A stretch of DNA of 6,774 bases. Source: Bacteroidales bacterium UBA4459. GTDB taxonomy: Bacteria > Bacteroidota > Bacteroidia > Bacteroidales > F082. The stretch covers positions 1 through 6,774 of the forward strand of contig DGOT01000274.1 of the NCBI GenBank assembly GCA_002389465.1, read 5' to 3'. How positions within the stretch are numbered: position 1 is the first letter of the stretch; every line of letters begins with the position of its first letter. The translations under genes were made by a program, and so were the position numbers. Below the pieces are notes generated by a model that made no database searches, was not told where the DNA came from, and saw only the letters and a program-made list of their open reading frames with translations. This document shows positions 1 to 6,226 of the stretch, piece by piece.

Positions 1-945
1 GATTTAATGAAAACAGGTGGCGTACCCGCCGGCCCTTGGATACATAAAATGGCGCTTACAGCCCTGCTGTTTATTTTTATTCCTAGGTTAATTCTGTCGG
101 TTTTTTATGCAAAAAGAGCCGCACGAAGTAACCGGCCCCTGGATATTACCCAACCGTATTACACTGAATTCGTGTTGAAAAACAGGGAAAAACTGATGGA
201 CGTCATCAGTGAAAGCCTGAGGAATATTATTTCCAAAAAGATCGATCAAATTGGAAAGATAATATCCGAATTTGTGATCCATGACTATTACGAGAAGTTT
301 ATTGTTCCGATTCTTATTTCTTTTCGTGAGGAAGGTGGTAAAATAAAGACCCTTGAAGATAAACTTGTAGAATCACAGGAGCAGTTTGAACCCATATTAT
401 TGAATTATCTTGCAGAAGTTCAGGAAGATTTTCAGGATTCTGTCCTGATGGAAATCAACCTGTTTCTGGGCAGGAAACTGGATATCGACATCAATACTAT
501 CAGCACGTACCAGCCGCAATCTGACGAAATTGACCAGCGGCTTCCCGAACGATTGGCTGCTGAAATTGGCGATACGATCGGCGGAACTATCGTAACAACT
601 GTTGCGCTGGCAGCTGGCAGCATCAGTGGAGGGATTGGAAAAAGCCTGGGCATTGCCATAATATCAGGTTTATTGGGTATTTCGGGACCTCTGGGATTAC
701 TTATTGGCGGATTGATCACGGCTGTTACACTTGGTGGTGTGTACAAACTGAAACGTAATCAAATATCCGGCATGATCAAAGACATTCCCCTACCCGCATT
801 TGTTATAGCTGCTACCCTTACCGATACGAAAATTGAAAAAGCCCGCAAAGAAACATTTACCCATACGGAAAACGAAATAAAAAAAATGCTTACTCCCAAA
901 GTTGGTGAGGTAACGGAATCCATCCTCAAAGACCTGACTTATTAA
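1..945 (+). CDS. Membrane protein of unrecognised family, C-terminal part (5' end outside window)
   Basis: The reading frame is open to the first base of the window. The first ATG (base 7) is followed by a loop-like stretch (GGVPAGPWIHK), so it is probably internal and the gene is probably truncated at the left edge. Numbering from that ATG gives 312 residues. Residues 15-35 form a transmembrane segment ending in basic residues (AKRAARSNR). Residues 50-165 are charged and helical, with amphipathic or coiled-coil character. Residues 188-245 are a long Gly/Ala/Ile-rich hydrophobic stretch (GGTIVTT, SGGIGKS, SGPLGLLIGG) that could be a membrane hairpin. Residues 270-312 are a charged helical tail. 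The segment around LFIFIPRLIL faintly recalls DUF2868-type membrane proteins that occur beside GTPases, and the general shape also recalls membrane-inserting dynamin-like proteins; neither is firm. No catalytic motif is visible. A 154-bp gap with its own promoter separates it from the downstream operon, so no functional link is implied. Confidence 0.75.
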   Translation, partial: DLMKTGGVPAGPWIHKMALTALLFIFIPRLILSVFYAKRAARSNRPLDITQPYYTEFVLKNREKLMDVISESLRNIISKKIDQIGKIISEFVIHDYYEKFIVPILISFREEGGKIKTLEDKLVESQEQFEPILLNYLAEVQEDFQDSVLMEINLFLGRKLDIDINTISTYQPQSDEIDQRLPERLAAEIGDTIGGTIVTTVALAAGSISGGIGKSLGIAIISGLLGISGPLGLLIGGLITAVTLGGVYKLKRNQISGMIKDIPLPAFVIAATLTDTKIEKARKETFTHTENEIKKMLTPKVGEVTESILKDLTY

Positions 946-1034
946 GACTCTTTCTTTATTATTCAGATTTCCAGCTGATTTAGTGCGTTTTACAGCCCCT
1001 GGCAATGTCTCATCATAAAATTAATCTAGTTAAC
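946..1034. other. Intergenic region, no gene seen
   Basis: This spacer between the membrane-protein gene and the promoter of the tetR operon contains no plausible ORF and no tRNA-like structure. A weak inverted repeat (CCAG at 971-974 with CTGG at 999-1002) is not followed by a T run, so I do not call a terminator for the upstream gene. Confidence 0.5.
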
Positions 1035-1039
1035 TTGAT
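1024..1039. repeat. AT-rich inverted repeat overlapping the -33 element
   Basis: ATCTAGTTAACTTGAT agrees with its reverse complement at 14 of 16 positions and is centred on GTTAAC. With a one-base bulge the symmetry extends outward (AAATTA at about 1018-1023 against TAATTT at 1039-1044). It contains the TTG of the proposed -33 box. It could be a second regulator-binding site, a hairpin, or chance symmetry in AT-rich DNA. Its sequence is unrelated to the GC-richer palindrome at 1065-1080, so the two would probably bind different proteins. Confidence 0.4.
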
Positions 1040-1065
1040 AATTTCTTTTTTCCATCTTATCTTTG
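1035..1065 (+). promoter_or_regulatory. Bacteroidetes-type promoter of the tetR-ABC operon
   Basis: TTG at 1035-1037 and TATCTTTG at 1058-1065 are separated by 20 bp. This matches the Bacteroidetes housekeeping-sigma consensus (-33 TTTG or TTG, -7 TANNTTTG) exactly in the -7 box. Transcription should start around 1069-1072, giving a leader of about 30 nt before the TetR start codon at 1100. No comparable element was seen in the short gaps further down the operon, so this is probably the main promoter for all six genes. Confidence 0.7.
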
Positions 1066-1080
1066 ACCGACCGTTCAGTC
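1065..1080. promoter_or_regulatory. Probable TetR operator (imperfect palindrome)
   Basis: GACCGACCGTTCAGTC agrees with its own reverse complement at 12 of 16 positions, with perfect GAC/GTC ends. It has the GACnGAnCGnTCnGTC look common to operators of TetR-family repressors. It starts in the last base of the -7 box and covers the predicted transcription start, so a bound repressor would block initiation. It lies 20 bp upstream of the TetR start codon, as expected for autoregulation. Assignment to this particular TetR is inferred from position. Confidence 0.6.
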
Positions 1081-1099
1081 ATATATATAATAAAAAGCC

Positions 1100-1675
1100 A
1101 TGTCACCAAGGACATCTGAACAGCTGGAGAAAATCCGACACGACCGTAGAAAATCCATTATGGATACGGCTTTAGAAGTGCTTGCCGAATATGGTTATGC
1201 AAATGCCTCGATTAGTGTGATCGCAAAAAGGGCAGGCGTATCCAAAGGTCTGATGTATAACTATTTTAAAAGTAAGGAAGAACTTCTGTCTACTATTGTA
1301 CTGGATGGCTTGAACGAGATGTTTGAATTATTTGACCCGAATAAAGATGGCGTTTTAACCAGCGAAGAATTCACTTATTTTATTGAAGAGATATTCAAAC
1401 TATTGAGCAAAAAGCGCAACTTTTATAAGTTGTATTTTTCACTGATGATGCAACCTGCTGTCTGGAAATTGTTTGAAGCCAGGTTGGCTGAGATAATAGA
1501 ACCATTTATGAGGATAACGATTGACTACTACACAAAAAAAGGAGTTGAAAATCCATTGCTGGAATTCTTGCTGATAAGTGCTCTGTTTGACGGAATCGGG
1601 TTTCATTATGTACTCAACCCCGAACAGTACCCTCTTGATGATGTAAAAAAACTTTTAATTGAACGATTTGTATAA
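1100..1675 (+). CDS. TetR/AcrR-family transcriptional regulator with an EF-hand-like loop
   Basis: This 191-residue protein is of normal TetR length and is a cytoplasmic, presumably dimeric, DNA-binding repressor. Residues 13-65 are a typical TetR_N domain: helix 1 (RRKSIMDTALEVLAEYG), then the helix-turn-helix at about 37-56 with the family hallmarks ISVIAKRAGVSKGLMYNYF and FKSKEELL. The C-terminal ligand-binding/dimerisation domain (66-191) is divergent, as is usual, so the inducer cannot be predicted. Residues 79-90 form a canonical EF-hand loop (DPNKDGVLTSEE) flanked by hydrophobic helices, which I do not know as a regular TetR feature. The ATG at 1100 is preferred because it keeps all of helix 1 and lies about 30 nt after the predicted transcription start; the next Met (residue 21) would cut into helix 1. 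There is no Shine-Dalgarno sequence. As first gene of the operon, 19 bp before the LolA-like gene, it probably represses its own transcription and that of the transporter. Confidence 0.93.
   Translation: MSPRTSEQLEKIRHDRRKSIMDTALEVLAEYGYANASISVIAKRAGVSKGLMYNYFKSKEELLSTIVLDGLNEMFELFDPNKDGVLTSEEFTYFIEEIFKLLSKKRNFYKLYFSLMMQPAVWKLFEARLAEIIEPFMRITIDYYTKKGVENPLLEFLLISALFDGIGFHYVLNPEQYPLDDVKKLLIERFV
1334..1369 (+). other. EF-hand calcium-binding loop inside the TetR protein
   Basis: This stretch encodes residues 79-90, DPNKDGVLTSEE. The ligand positions read D1, N3, D5, (main-chain) V7, T9, E12, with the invariant G6 and hydrophobic L8, which is the full 12-residue EF-hand consensus. The preceding helix ends in MFELF directly before D1, with hydrophobic residues at -1, -4, -5 and -8 (compare AFSLF before the first calmodulin loop). 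The following helix has hydrophobic residues at F91, F94, I95 and I98. The sequence match is seen directly; metal binding is inferred. There is only one hand in the chain, so pairing would have to occur across a dimer or not at all. Confidence 0.6.
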
Positions 1676-1694
1676 CACATAATTAATTACACAA

Positions 1695-2459
1695 ATGAGA
1701 ACCATTGGATTAGGTATAAGCTTGTTGATAATGAGCATATTATTGCTGGAACAGCCACTTGGCGCCCAGCAGCTAACTGCTAAAGAGATTATTACAAAAG
1801 CCGACAAAAAAAACCGCGGCGAAACCATGAAGGGTGAAATGACGATGACCATTGTCAGGACAAAATGGGAACGCAAGGTTTCGATGAAGATGTGGTCGAA
1901 AGGCGATAAATATTTTATGATCTACATCACAGCCCCGGCCAAAGAAAAAGGTCAGGTCTTCCTGAAAGTGGATAAAGAAATGTGGAACTATGTTCCTTCC
2001 ATCTCACGGATGATCAAAATTCCGCCTTCGATGATGATGCAGTCGTGGATGGGGTCTGATTTCACAAATGACGACTTGGTTAAGCAATCGTCTATCGTTG
2101 TTGATTATGATCATCATCTGCTGGAGGAAGAAACAATCCGCAACCAGGTTTGTTATAAAATTGAACTCATACCCCATGAAGATGCCGCCGTGGTCTGGGG
2201 TAAAATCATCTCATGGATTACCAAAGACGGTTACAACCTTTGGAAATCTGAATATTACGATGAAGACGGCTATTTGCAGAATACGGAAGACTCATATGAT
2301 ATTAAGAAATTCGGCGATCGCAACCTGCCTTCCCGCATCGAAATGATACCAGCAGACAAGGAAGGACAAAAAACAGTCCTTGAAATATTGAGTTCCGAAT
2401 TCAACATACCCATTGACGACAGTTTCTTCAGCAAACAAAATATGAAAAAAGTGAGATAA
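1695..2459 (+). CDS. LolA-like periplasmic protein (outer membrane lipoprotein-sorting protein family)
   Basis: This 254-residue secreted protein has a signal peptide at residues 1-24 (hydrophobic core LGISLLIMSILLL, likely signal peptidase I cleavage after PLGA, before QQ). There is no lipobox cysteine, so it should be soluble in the periplasm. The mature part has the hallmarks of the LolA_like family (Pfam PF17131 type): MKMWSKGDKYFMIYITAPAK at 64-83, KGQVFLKVDKEMWNYVPS at 85-102, IPPSMMMQSWMGSDFTNDDL at 109-128, and a YYDEDGYL strand-turn at 187-194. The fold is expected to be an incomplete beta-barrel with a lipid-accommodating cavity, as in LolA/LolB. It is not the housekeeping LolA; proteins of this family usually accompany FtsX-like permeases, as here (24 bp downstream). 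The likely role is periplasmic carrier or accessory subunit for the substrate handled by the ABC machine. The substrate is unknown. The ATG at 1695 gives a complete signal peptide; no Shine-Dalgarno sequence is present. Confidence 0.88.
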   Translation: MRTIGLGISLLIMSILLLEQPLGAQQLTAKEIITKADKKNRGETMKGEMTMTIVRTKWERKVSMKMWSKGDKYFMIYITAPAKEKGQVFLKVDKEMWNYVPSISRMIKIPPSMMMQSWMGSDFTNDDLVKQSSIVVDYDHHLLEEETIRNQVCYKIELIPHEDAAVVWGKIISWITKDGYNLWKSEYYDEDGYLQNTEDSYDIKKFGDRNLPSRIEMIPADKEGQKTVLEILSSEFNIPIDDSFFSKQNMKKVR

Positions 2460-2483
2460 TATGGACAGTTCACGCATATACAT

Positions 2484-3704
2484 ATGAACGATTATATAAA
2501 AATAGCCTGGCGAAATCTCTGGCGAAACAGCCGGCGAACTTTGATAACAGCTGCCTCGGTGATGTTCGGTGTATTCTTTGCCGTATTCATGTCTTCACTG
2601 CAACAGGGTTCGCTAGAGAACATGGTTGATAACATGGTGAGGTTCTACACGGGTTATATACAGATACAGGAGAAAGATTTTAATGAAACTCCTTCTGTCA
2701 ACCATAGTTTCAGCATTGATAAAGACTTGGGGTTGATGATCGCTGACAATCCGCACATCATCCAATCGACACAGCGCATCCAGACATTTGCCTTGGCTGG
2801 CTCCGAAACTGCCAGTTTCCCTTCGCTTGTACTAGGCATTAAGCCGGATGAAGAAAATACTGTCTCAGGTGTTTCCAAATGGTTGAGTGAGGGGACATTT
2901 CTTCAGCCAAATACAACGGATATATTGATAGGAAAAGTGCTGGCTGATAATTTAAAGGTATCCGTTGGTGATTCACTTGTACTGATCGGACAAGGCTATC
3001 ATGGTATAAGCGCCACCGGGTTGTACAGGATCGGCGGATTACTCGACTTTCCCCTACCCGATCTCAGCAAACAGGTTGTTTATATGAGCCTGGCAACGTG
3101 CCAGGATTTTGCAGGCCTGCAAAATAAGATCACGAATGCGGTACTCATGGTCCAGGGGCTTGATGATGTAGAAAAAACCATCAAAGAATTAAAGCCAGTA
3201 CTGGATGAAAACCTGGCCATCTATGCCTGGGACGACCTGCAACCAGAATTGCAAAACCTGATTGAAGGAAAATTGGCAAGCGGTAAAGTCATCAAAATGT
3301 TATTGTTCATGGTCATCGGATTCGGCGTGTGGGCAACCATCATCATGCTTATGAATGAGCGCAGGCGCGAGTTGGGTGTAATGATTGCCATTGGGTTTCG
3401 AAAAACAAAGGCGGTCATCATGATCATTATCGAATCATTTTTCATCGGCCTTATTGGTGTGATCAGCGGTATTGTAGTAAGTTTTCCTCTCGTTTGGTAT
3501 TTATACAGAAACCCGATCTATGTGACCGGAAAGATGGCCGAAACCTATCGCTCCATGGGCTTTGAGCCGGTTTTTAAATTCAGTATCGACTCACAAATCT
3601 TTTTATCACCGGCTATCACCGTGTTTGCCATTTTTGCCTTGATATCGATGTATCAGGTATATTATGTATTAAAATTAAAAACAGTTGATGCAATACGCAC
3701 CTAA
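2484..3704 (+). CDS. FtsX/LolCE/MacB-type ABC transporter permease 1
   Basis: This 406-residue inner-membrane protein has the four-helix type VII ABC topology. An amphipathic start (IAWRNLWRNSRRT) leads into TM1 at about 20-40, followed by a large periplasmic MacB_PCD-like domain (about 41-265). TM2 (about 268-290), TM3 (about 310-338) and TM4 (about 373-395) form the FtsX domain. The cytoplasmic loop after TM2 carries NERRRELGVMIAIGF (291-305), the family motif at the coupling helix that contacts the ATPase. Family members use ATP hydrolysis in the cytoplasm to drive movements of the periplasmic domain (lipoprotein extraction in LolCDE, efflux in MacB). It closely resembles permease 2 along its whole length: FYTGYIQI at 54-61, GDSLVLIGQGYHGI at 162-175, and DDLQPEL at 250-256. 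The C-terminus (VDAIRT) departs from the usual P-x-x-ALR ending. It lies 24 bp after the LolA-like gene and 10 bp before permease 2. Confidence 0.92.
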   Translation: MNDYIKIAWRNLWRNSRRTLITAASVMFGVFFAVFMSSLQQGSLENMVDNMVRFYTGYIQIQEKDFNETPSVNHSFSIDKDLGLMIADNPHIIQSTQRIQTFALAGSETASFPSLVLGIKPDEENTVSGVSKWLSEGTFLQPNTTDILIGKVLADNLKVSVGDSLVLIGQGYHGISATGLYRIGGLLDFPLPDLSKQVVYMSLATCQDFAGLQNKITNAVLMVQGLDDVEKTIKELKPVLDENLAIYAWDDLQPELQNLIEGKLASGKVIKMLLFMVIGFGVWATIIMLMNERRRELGVMIAIGFRKTKAVIMIIIESFFIGLIGVISGIVVSFPLVWYLYRNPIYVTGKMAETYRSMGFEPVFKFSIDSQIFLSPAITVFAIFALISMYQVYYVLKLKTVDAIRT

Positions 3705-3714
3705 ATAATTTAGA

Positions 3715-4932
3715 ATGAAGAATATTATCATAGCATGGAGGAATTTATGGCGCAAACCCTGGCGAACAATCATCACCGGCGGGTCCGTTTTCTTTGGCGT
3801 GTTGTTCACCGCATTTATAACCTCGATGCAGTATGGTTCATATGATGCGATGATTGATAACGTAGTCAAGTTTTATACGGGGTACATGCAAATCTTTACG
3901 GAAGACTATCATGAAAATAAAACCATAAACAATACCTTTGAGTTAACCGATTCCATCCTGGAGATTGTCCGCAAGGAGCCGGAAATAACTTCTTATGCCC
4001 CCAGATTGGAATATTTTGCCCTCGCTTCATCAGTGGACATTACTAAAGGGTCTGTAATAATTGGTGTGGACCCCAAATTGGAAAATAACATCACCAGCTT
4101 AAGTAAATGGGTAAAAAAGGGTGATTATCTCGTGGCGGAAGATGACGGTATCCTGGTAGCAAAAGACCTGGCAAATTACCTGAAAATAGATGTGGGCGAT
4201 TCGCTGGTATTGTATGGTCAGGGGTTTCACGGCATTATGGCAGCAGGACTTTACCGCGTCAAAGGCATTTTAAGTTTCCCTTCACCCGAGTTAAATAAGC
4301 AGTTCATTTACATGGACATAAAGACCTGCCAGGCTTTTTTCTCGGCCGACAACAGGATATCTTCTCTGGTGATGATGGTGCAGAACCATTATCATTTGCC
4401 AAAAGCCATGAAGCATTTAAAAAAGGAAATAAAATCGCCTTACATGATCATGTCGTGGGACGAACTACAACCCGAACTTGTTTCGATGATCGAAGCCGAC
4501 AAAGCGGGGGGCGTGTTCATGAAAGCCATCCTGTATATGATCATTACCTTCGGTATTTTCGGCACTATCCTGATGATGATTGCCGAAAGAAAAAGAGAAA
4601 TGGGTGTAATGGTAGCCATAGGCATGCAACGAGCCAAACTCGGAGTCATTCTGTTTTTCGAAACACTTTTTATGGGGTTGCTTGGCGCATTAGCAGGGCT
4701 TCTGGCAAGTATCCCGATAACTTACTATTTCTATAAAAATCCTCTCCCGTTAACCGGAGAGGCCGCAAAAACATTTATCGATATGGGCATTGAACCCTAC
4801 ATGTATTTCTCCATGCATCCACAGGTATTTTACATACAGGCGCTAACCGTATTTATTATTACAATAGTTATTGCCATATTTCCTATATATAAGGCATTTA
4901 CCTTAGATCTTACAAAGGCACTTAAGGCCTGA
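3715..4932 (+). CDS. FtsX/LolCE/MacB-type ABC transporter permease 2 (paralogue of permease 1)
   Basis: This 405-residue protein has the same architecture as permease 1: amphipathic IAWRNLWRKPWRT, TM1 at about 18-39, periplasmic domain to about 265, TM2 (about 269-290), TM3 (about 308-338) and TM4 (about 373-393). AERKREMGVMVAIGM at 290-304 is the ATPase-facing motif. It aligns with permease 1 almost without gaps. Shared signatures rarely kept in more distant members include FYTGYMQI (53-60), GDSLVLYGQGFHGI (161-174), FPSPELNKQ (188-196), WDELQPEL (248-255) and the TM3-TM4 loop NPLPLTGEAAKTF (342-354). The simplest explanation is tandem duplication followed by divergence. The pair may work as a LolC/LolE-like heterodimer with the downstream ATPase; this is inferred from family knowledge. 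The C-terminus ends LTKALKA, lacking the final Arg of the usual ALR motif. The gene starts 10 bp after permease 1 without a Shine-Dalgarno sequence. Confidence 0.92.
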   Translation: MKNIIIAWRNLWRKPWRTIITGGSVFFGVLFTAFITSMQYGSYDAMIDNVVKFYTGYMQIFTEDYHENKTINNTFELTDSILEIVRKEPEITSYAPRLEYFALASSVDITKGSVIIGVDPKLENNITSLSKWVKKGDYLVAEDDGILVAKDLANYLKIDVGDSLVLYGQGFHGIMAAGLYRVKGILSFPSPELNKQFIYMDIKTCQAFFSADNRISSLVMMVQNHYHLPKAMKHLKKEIKSPYMIMSWDELQPELVSMIEADKAGGVFMKAILYMIITFGIFGTILMMIAERKREMGVMVAIGMQRAKLGVILFFETLFMGLLGALAGLLASIPITYYFYKNPLPLTGEAAKTFIDMGIEPYMYFSMHPQVFYIQALTVFIITIVIAIFPIYKAFTLDLTKALKA

Positions 4933-4961
4933 CAAATTATAAATTTAAAAGAAGTAATATT

Positions 4962-6179
4962 ATGCTTTTCTCAATATCATGGCGAAACATCTGGAGGAAC
5001 AAGGTCAGAAGCCTTGTCATCATCTTTTCCGTTGCACTGGGCATATTCGCCGGTGTCACATCAACAGCATTTATGAAAGGCCTGGCAGAGCAACGCATCC
5101 AGAAAGTTATCAAGAGCGAGTTGTCCTATATCCAGGTACATAAAGAAGGATTCAGGGAAAACTCCGACTTAATGAGCTATATACCGGATGCTGCTGCTTT
5201 AACACAGGACATAAGAAAAACAAAACATGTAACCGGTGCCAGTCGTCGTGTGGTTGTTCAGGCTATGATCGCTTCGGCCGAAACAGCTACCGGAGTGTTG
5301 ATAGCCGGAATTAACCCGGATCAGGAAAAACAAGTCACAAACATCCAGGACAAGATCACTGACGGAGCTTACTTTGAAGGCATCAAAAAGCATCCGGTGG
5401 TTATCGGTAAAAAACTGGCAGAAAAACTCAATGTAAAGGTCAGGTCAAAGTTGGTTGTAACCCTGCAGGATACAGCCAACAATGTGATCAGCGGGTTGTT
5501 CAGGGTTTCCGGCATATACACCACGAACAACAATATGTATGACGAGTCGCATATTTTTATCCGGATTAGCGATCTTACAGAACTAGCTACTTTGCCCGAT
5601 GGCGTTGCCCACGAAATTGCCATTAATATTGATGATAGTGAAAATCTGCCGGTTGTTGAAACGCAGGTTAAAAACCTTGCGGGAGGTCTTGAAGTAATGG
5701 ATTGGAAACTGCTGAGCCCGGAAATGAATTATTTAACAGAGGCCATGCAACAATATACGTATATTTTTATCATCATCATATTACTGGCCTTACTGTTCGG
5801 CATCATCAACACAATGCTGATGGTGGTTATGGAGCGGACTAAAGAGATTGGTATGCTGATGGCCATAGGGATGAACAAGTTGAGGATTTTTTCGATGATC
5901 TTGCTGGAATCCATCATGTTGTCGCTAACCGGTGGTGTTGTTGGGATCATTCTAGGTGCCCTGTTCTCAAAATGGAGGTCTATTGTACCCATTGATCTGA
6001 GCATGTGGGCACAGGGGTACGAACAAATGGGGTATGACTCTTATGTTTACCTGAGCCTCGACCCCATCATGCTGGTAAACGTCACTATACTGGTCATTAT
6101 TACAGGTGTAATTGCAGCTCTTTATCCTGCTTACAAAGCGTTAAGGAATGACCCGGCAGATGCGTTAAGGATTGAGTAA
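4962..6179 (+). CDS. FtsX/LolCE/MacB-type ABC transporter permease 3 (divergent)
   Basis: This 405-residue inner-membrane permease has the same order of parts: ISWRNIWRNKVRS, TM1 at about 17-38, periplasmic MacB_PCD-like domain (about 40-262), TM2 (about 264-290), TM3 (about 308-336) and TM4 (about 368-390). ERTKEIGMLMAIGM (291-304) is the canonical coupling motif, and the C-terminus keeps the canonical YPAYKALRNDPADALR (388-403). It is clearly less similar to permeases 1 and 2 than they are to each other: the GQG-HGI and FP-P-L-KQ segments are replaced (TANNVISGLFRVSGIYTTNN), and the TM3-TM4 loop reads PIDLSMWAQGYEQMGYDSYV rather than NP-x-TG. It therefore looks like the more typical family member. 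Whether it dimerises with one of the others or forms a separate homodimer cannot be told. Gaps are 29 bp from permease 2 and 47 bp to the ATPase gene. Confidence 0.92.
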   Translation: MLFSISWRNIWRNKVRSLVIIFSVALGIFAGVTSTAFMKGLAEQRIQKVIKSELSYIQVHKEGFRENSDLMSYIPDAAALTQDIRKTKHVTGASRRVVVQAMIASAETATGVLIAGINPDQEKQVTNIQDKITDGAYFEGIKKHPVVIGKKLAEKLNVKVRSKLVVTLQDTANNVISGLFRVSGIYTTNNNMYDESHIFIRISDLTELATLPDGVAHEIAINIDDSENLPVVETQVKNLAGGLEVMDWKLLSPEMNYLTEAMQQYTYIFIIIILLALLFGIINTMLMVVMERTKEIGMLMAIGMNKLRIFSMILLESIMLSLTGGVVGIILGALFSKWRSIVPIDLSMWAQGYEQMGYDSYVYLSLDPIMLVNVTILVIITGVIAALYPAYKALRNDPADALRIE

Positions 6180-6226
6180 CTGGTTAAAGAAAAAAGATAG
6201 AATAAGAAACATAAAAAATAAATGTC

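Noticed and set aside
432..746. Minus-strand reading frame of 104 codons opposite the glycine-rich region of the first gene
   Set aside because: It is antisense to a well-supported coding region, has no promoter or start context, and its Pro/Ile/Ser-rich composition simply mirrors the sense codons.
971..1002. Inverted repeat CCAG...CTGG downstream of the first gene, considered as a terminator
   Set aside because: The stem is short and interrupted by an asymmetric CCC bulge, and no T run follows, so it does not look like an intrinsic terminator.
2259..2291. Acidic DEDGYLQNTED segment in the LolA-like protein, considered as a second calcium-binding loop
   Set aside because: The spacing of D189, D191 and G192 does not fit the EF-hand consensus, and this strand-turn is a normal feature of the LolA-like family.
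4455..4736. Plus-strand alternative frame of 93 codons inside permease 2
   Set aside because: Its Arg/His/Ser-rich composition is typical of an out-of-frame translation, and it lies fully inside a gene with clear family motifs.
2484..6179. Assignment of the permeases as lolC, lolE or macB by name
   Set aside because: They belong to the same superfamily, but three paralogues and a dedicated LolA-like partner do not match either system. MacB fuses its ATPase to the permease, which is not the case here, so no gene symbol is given.
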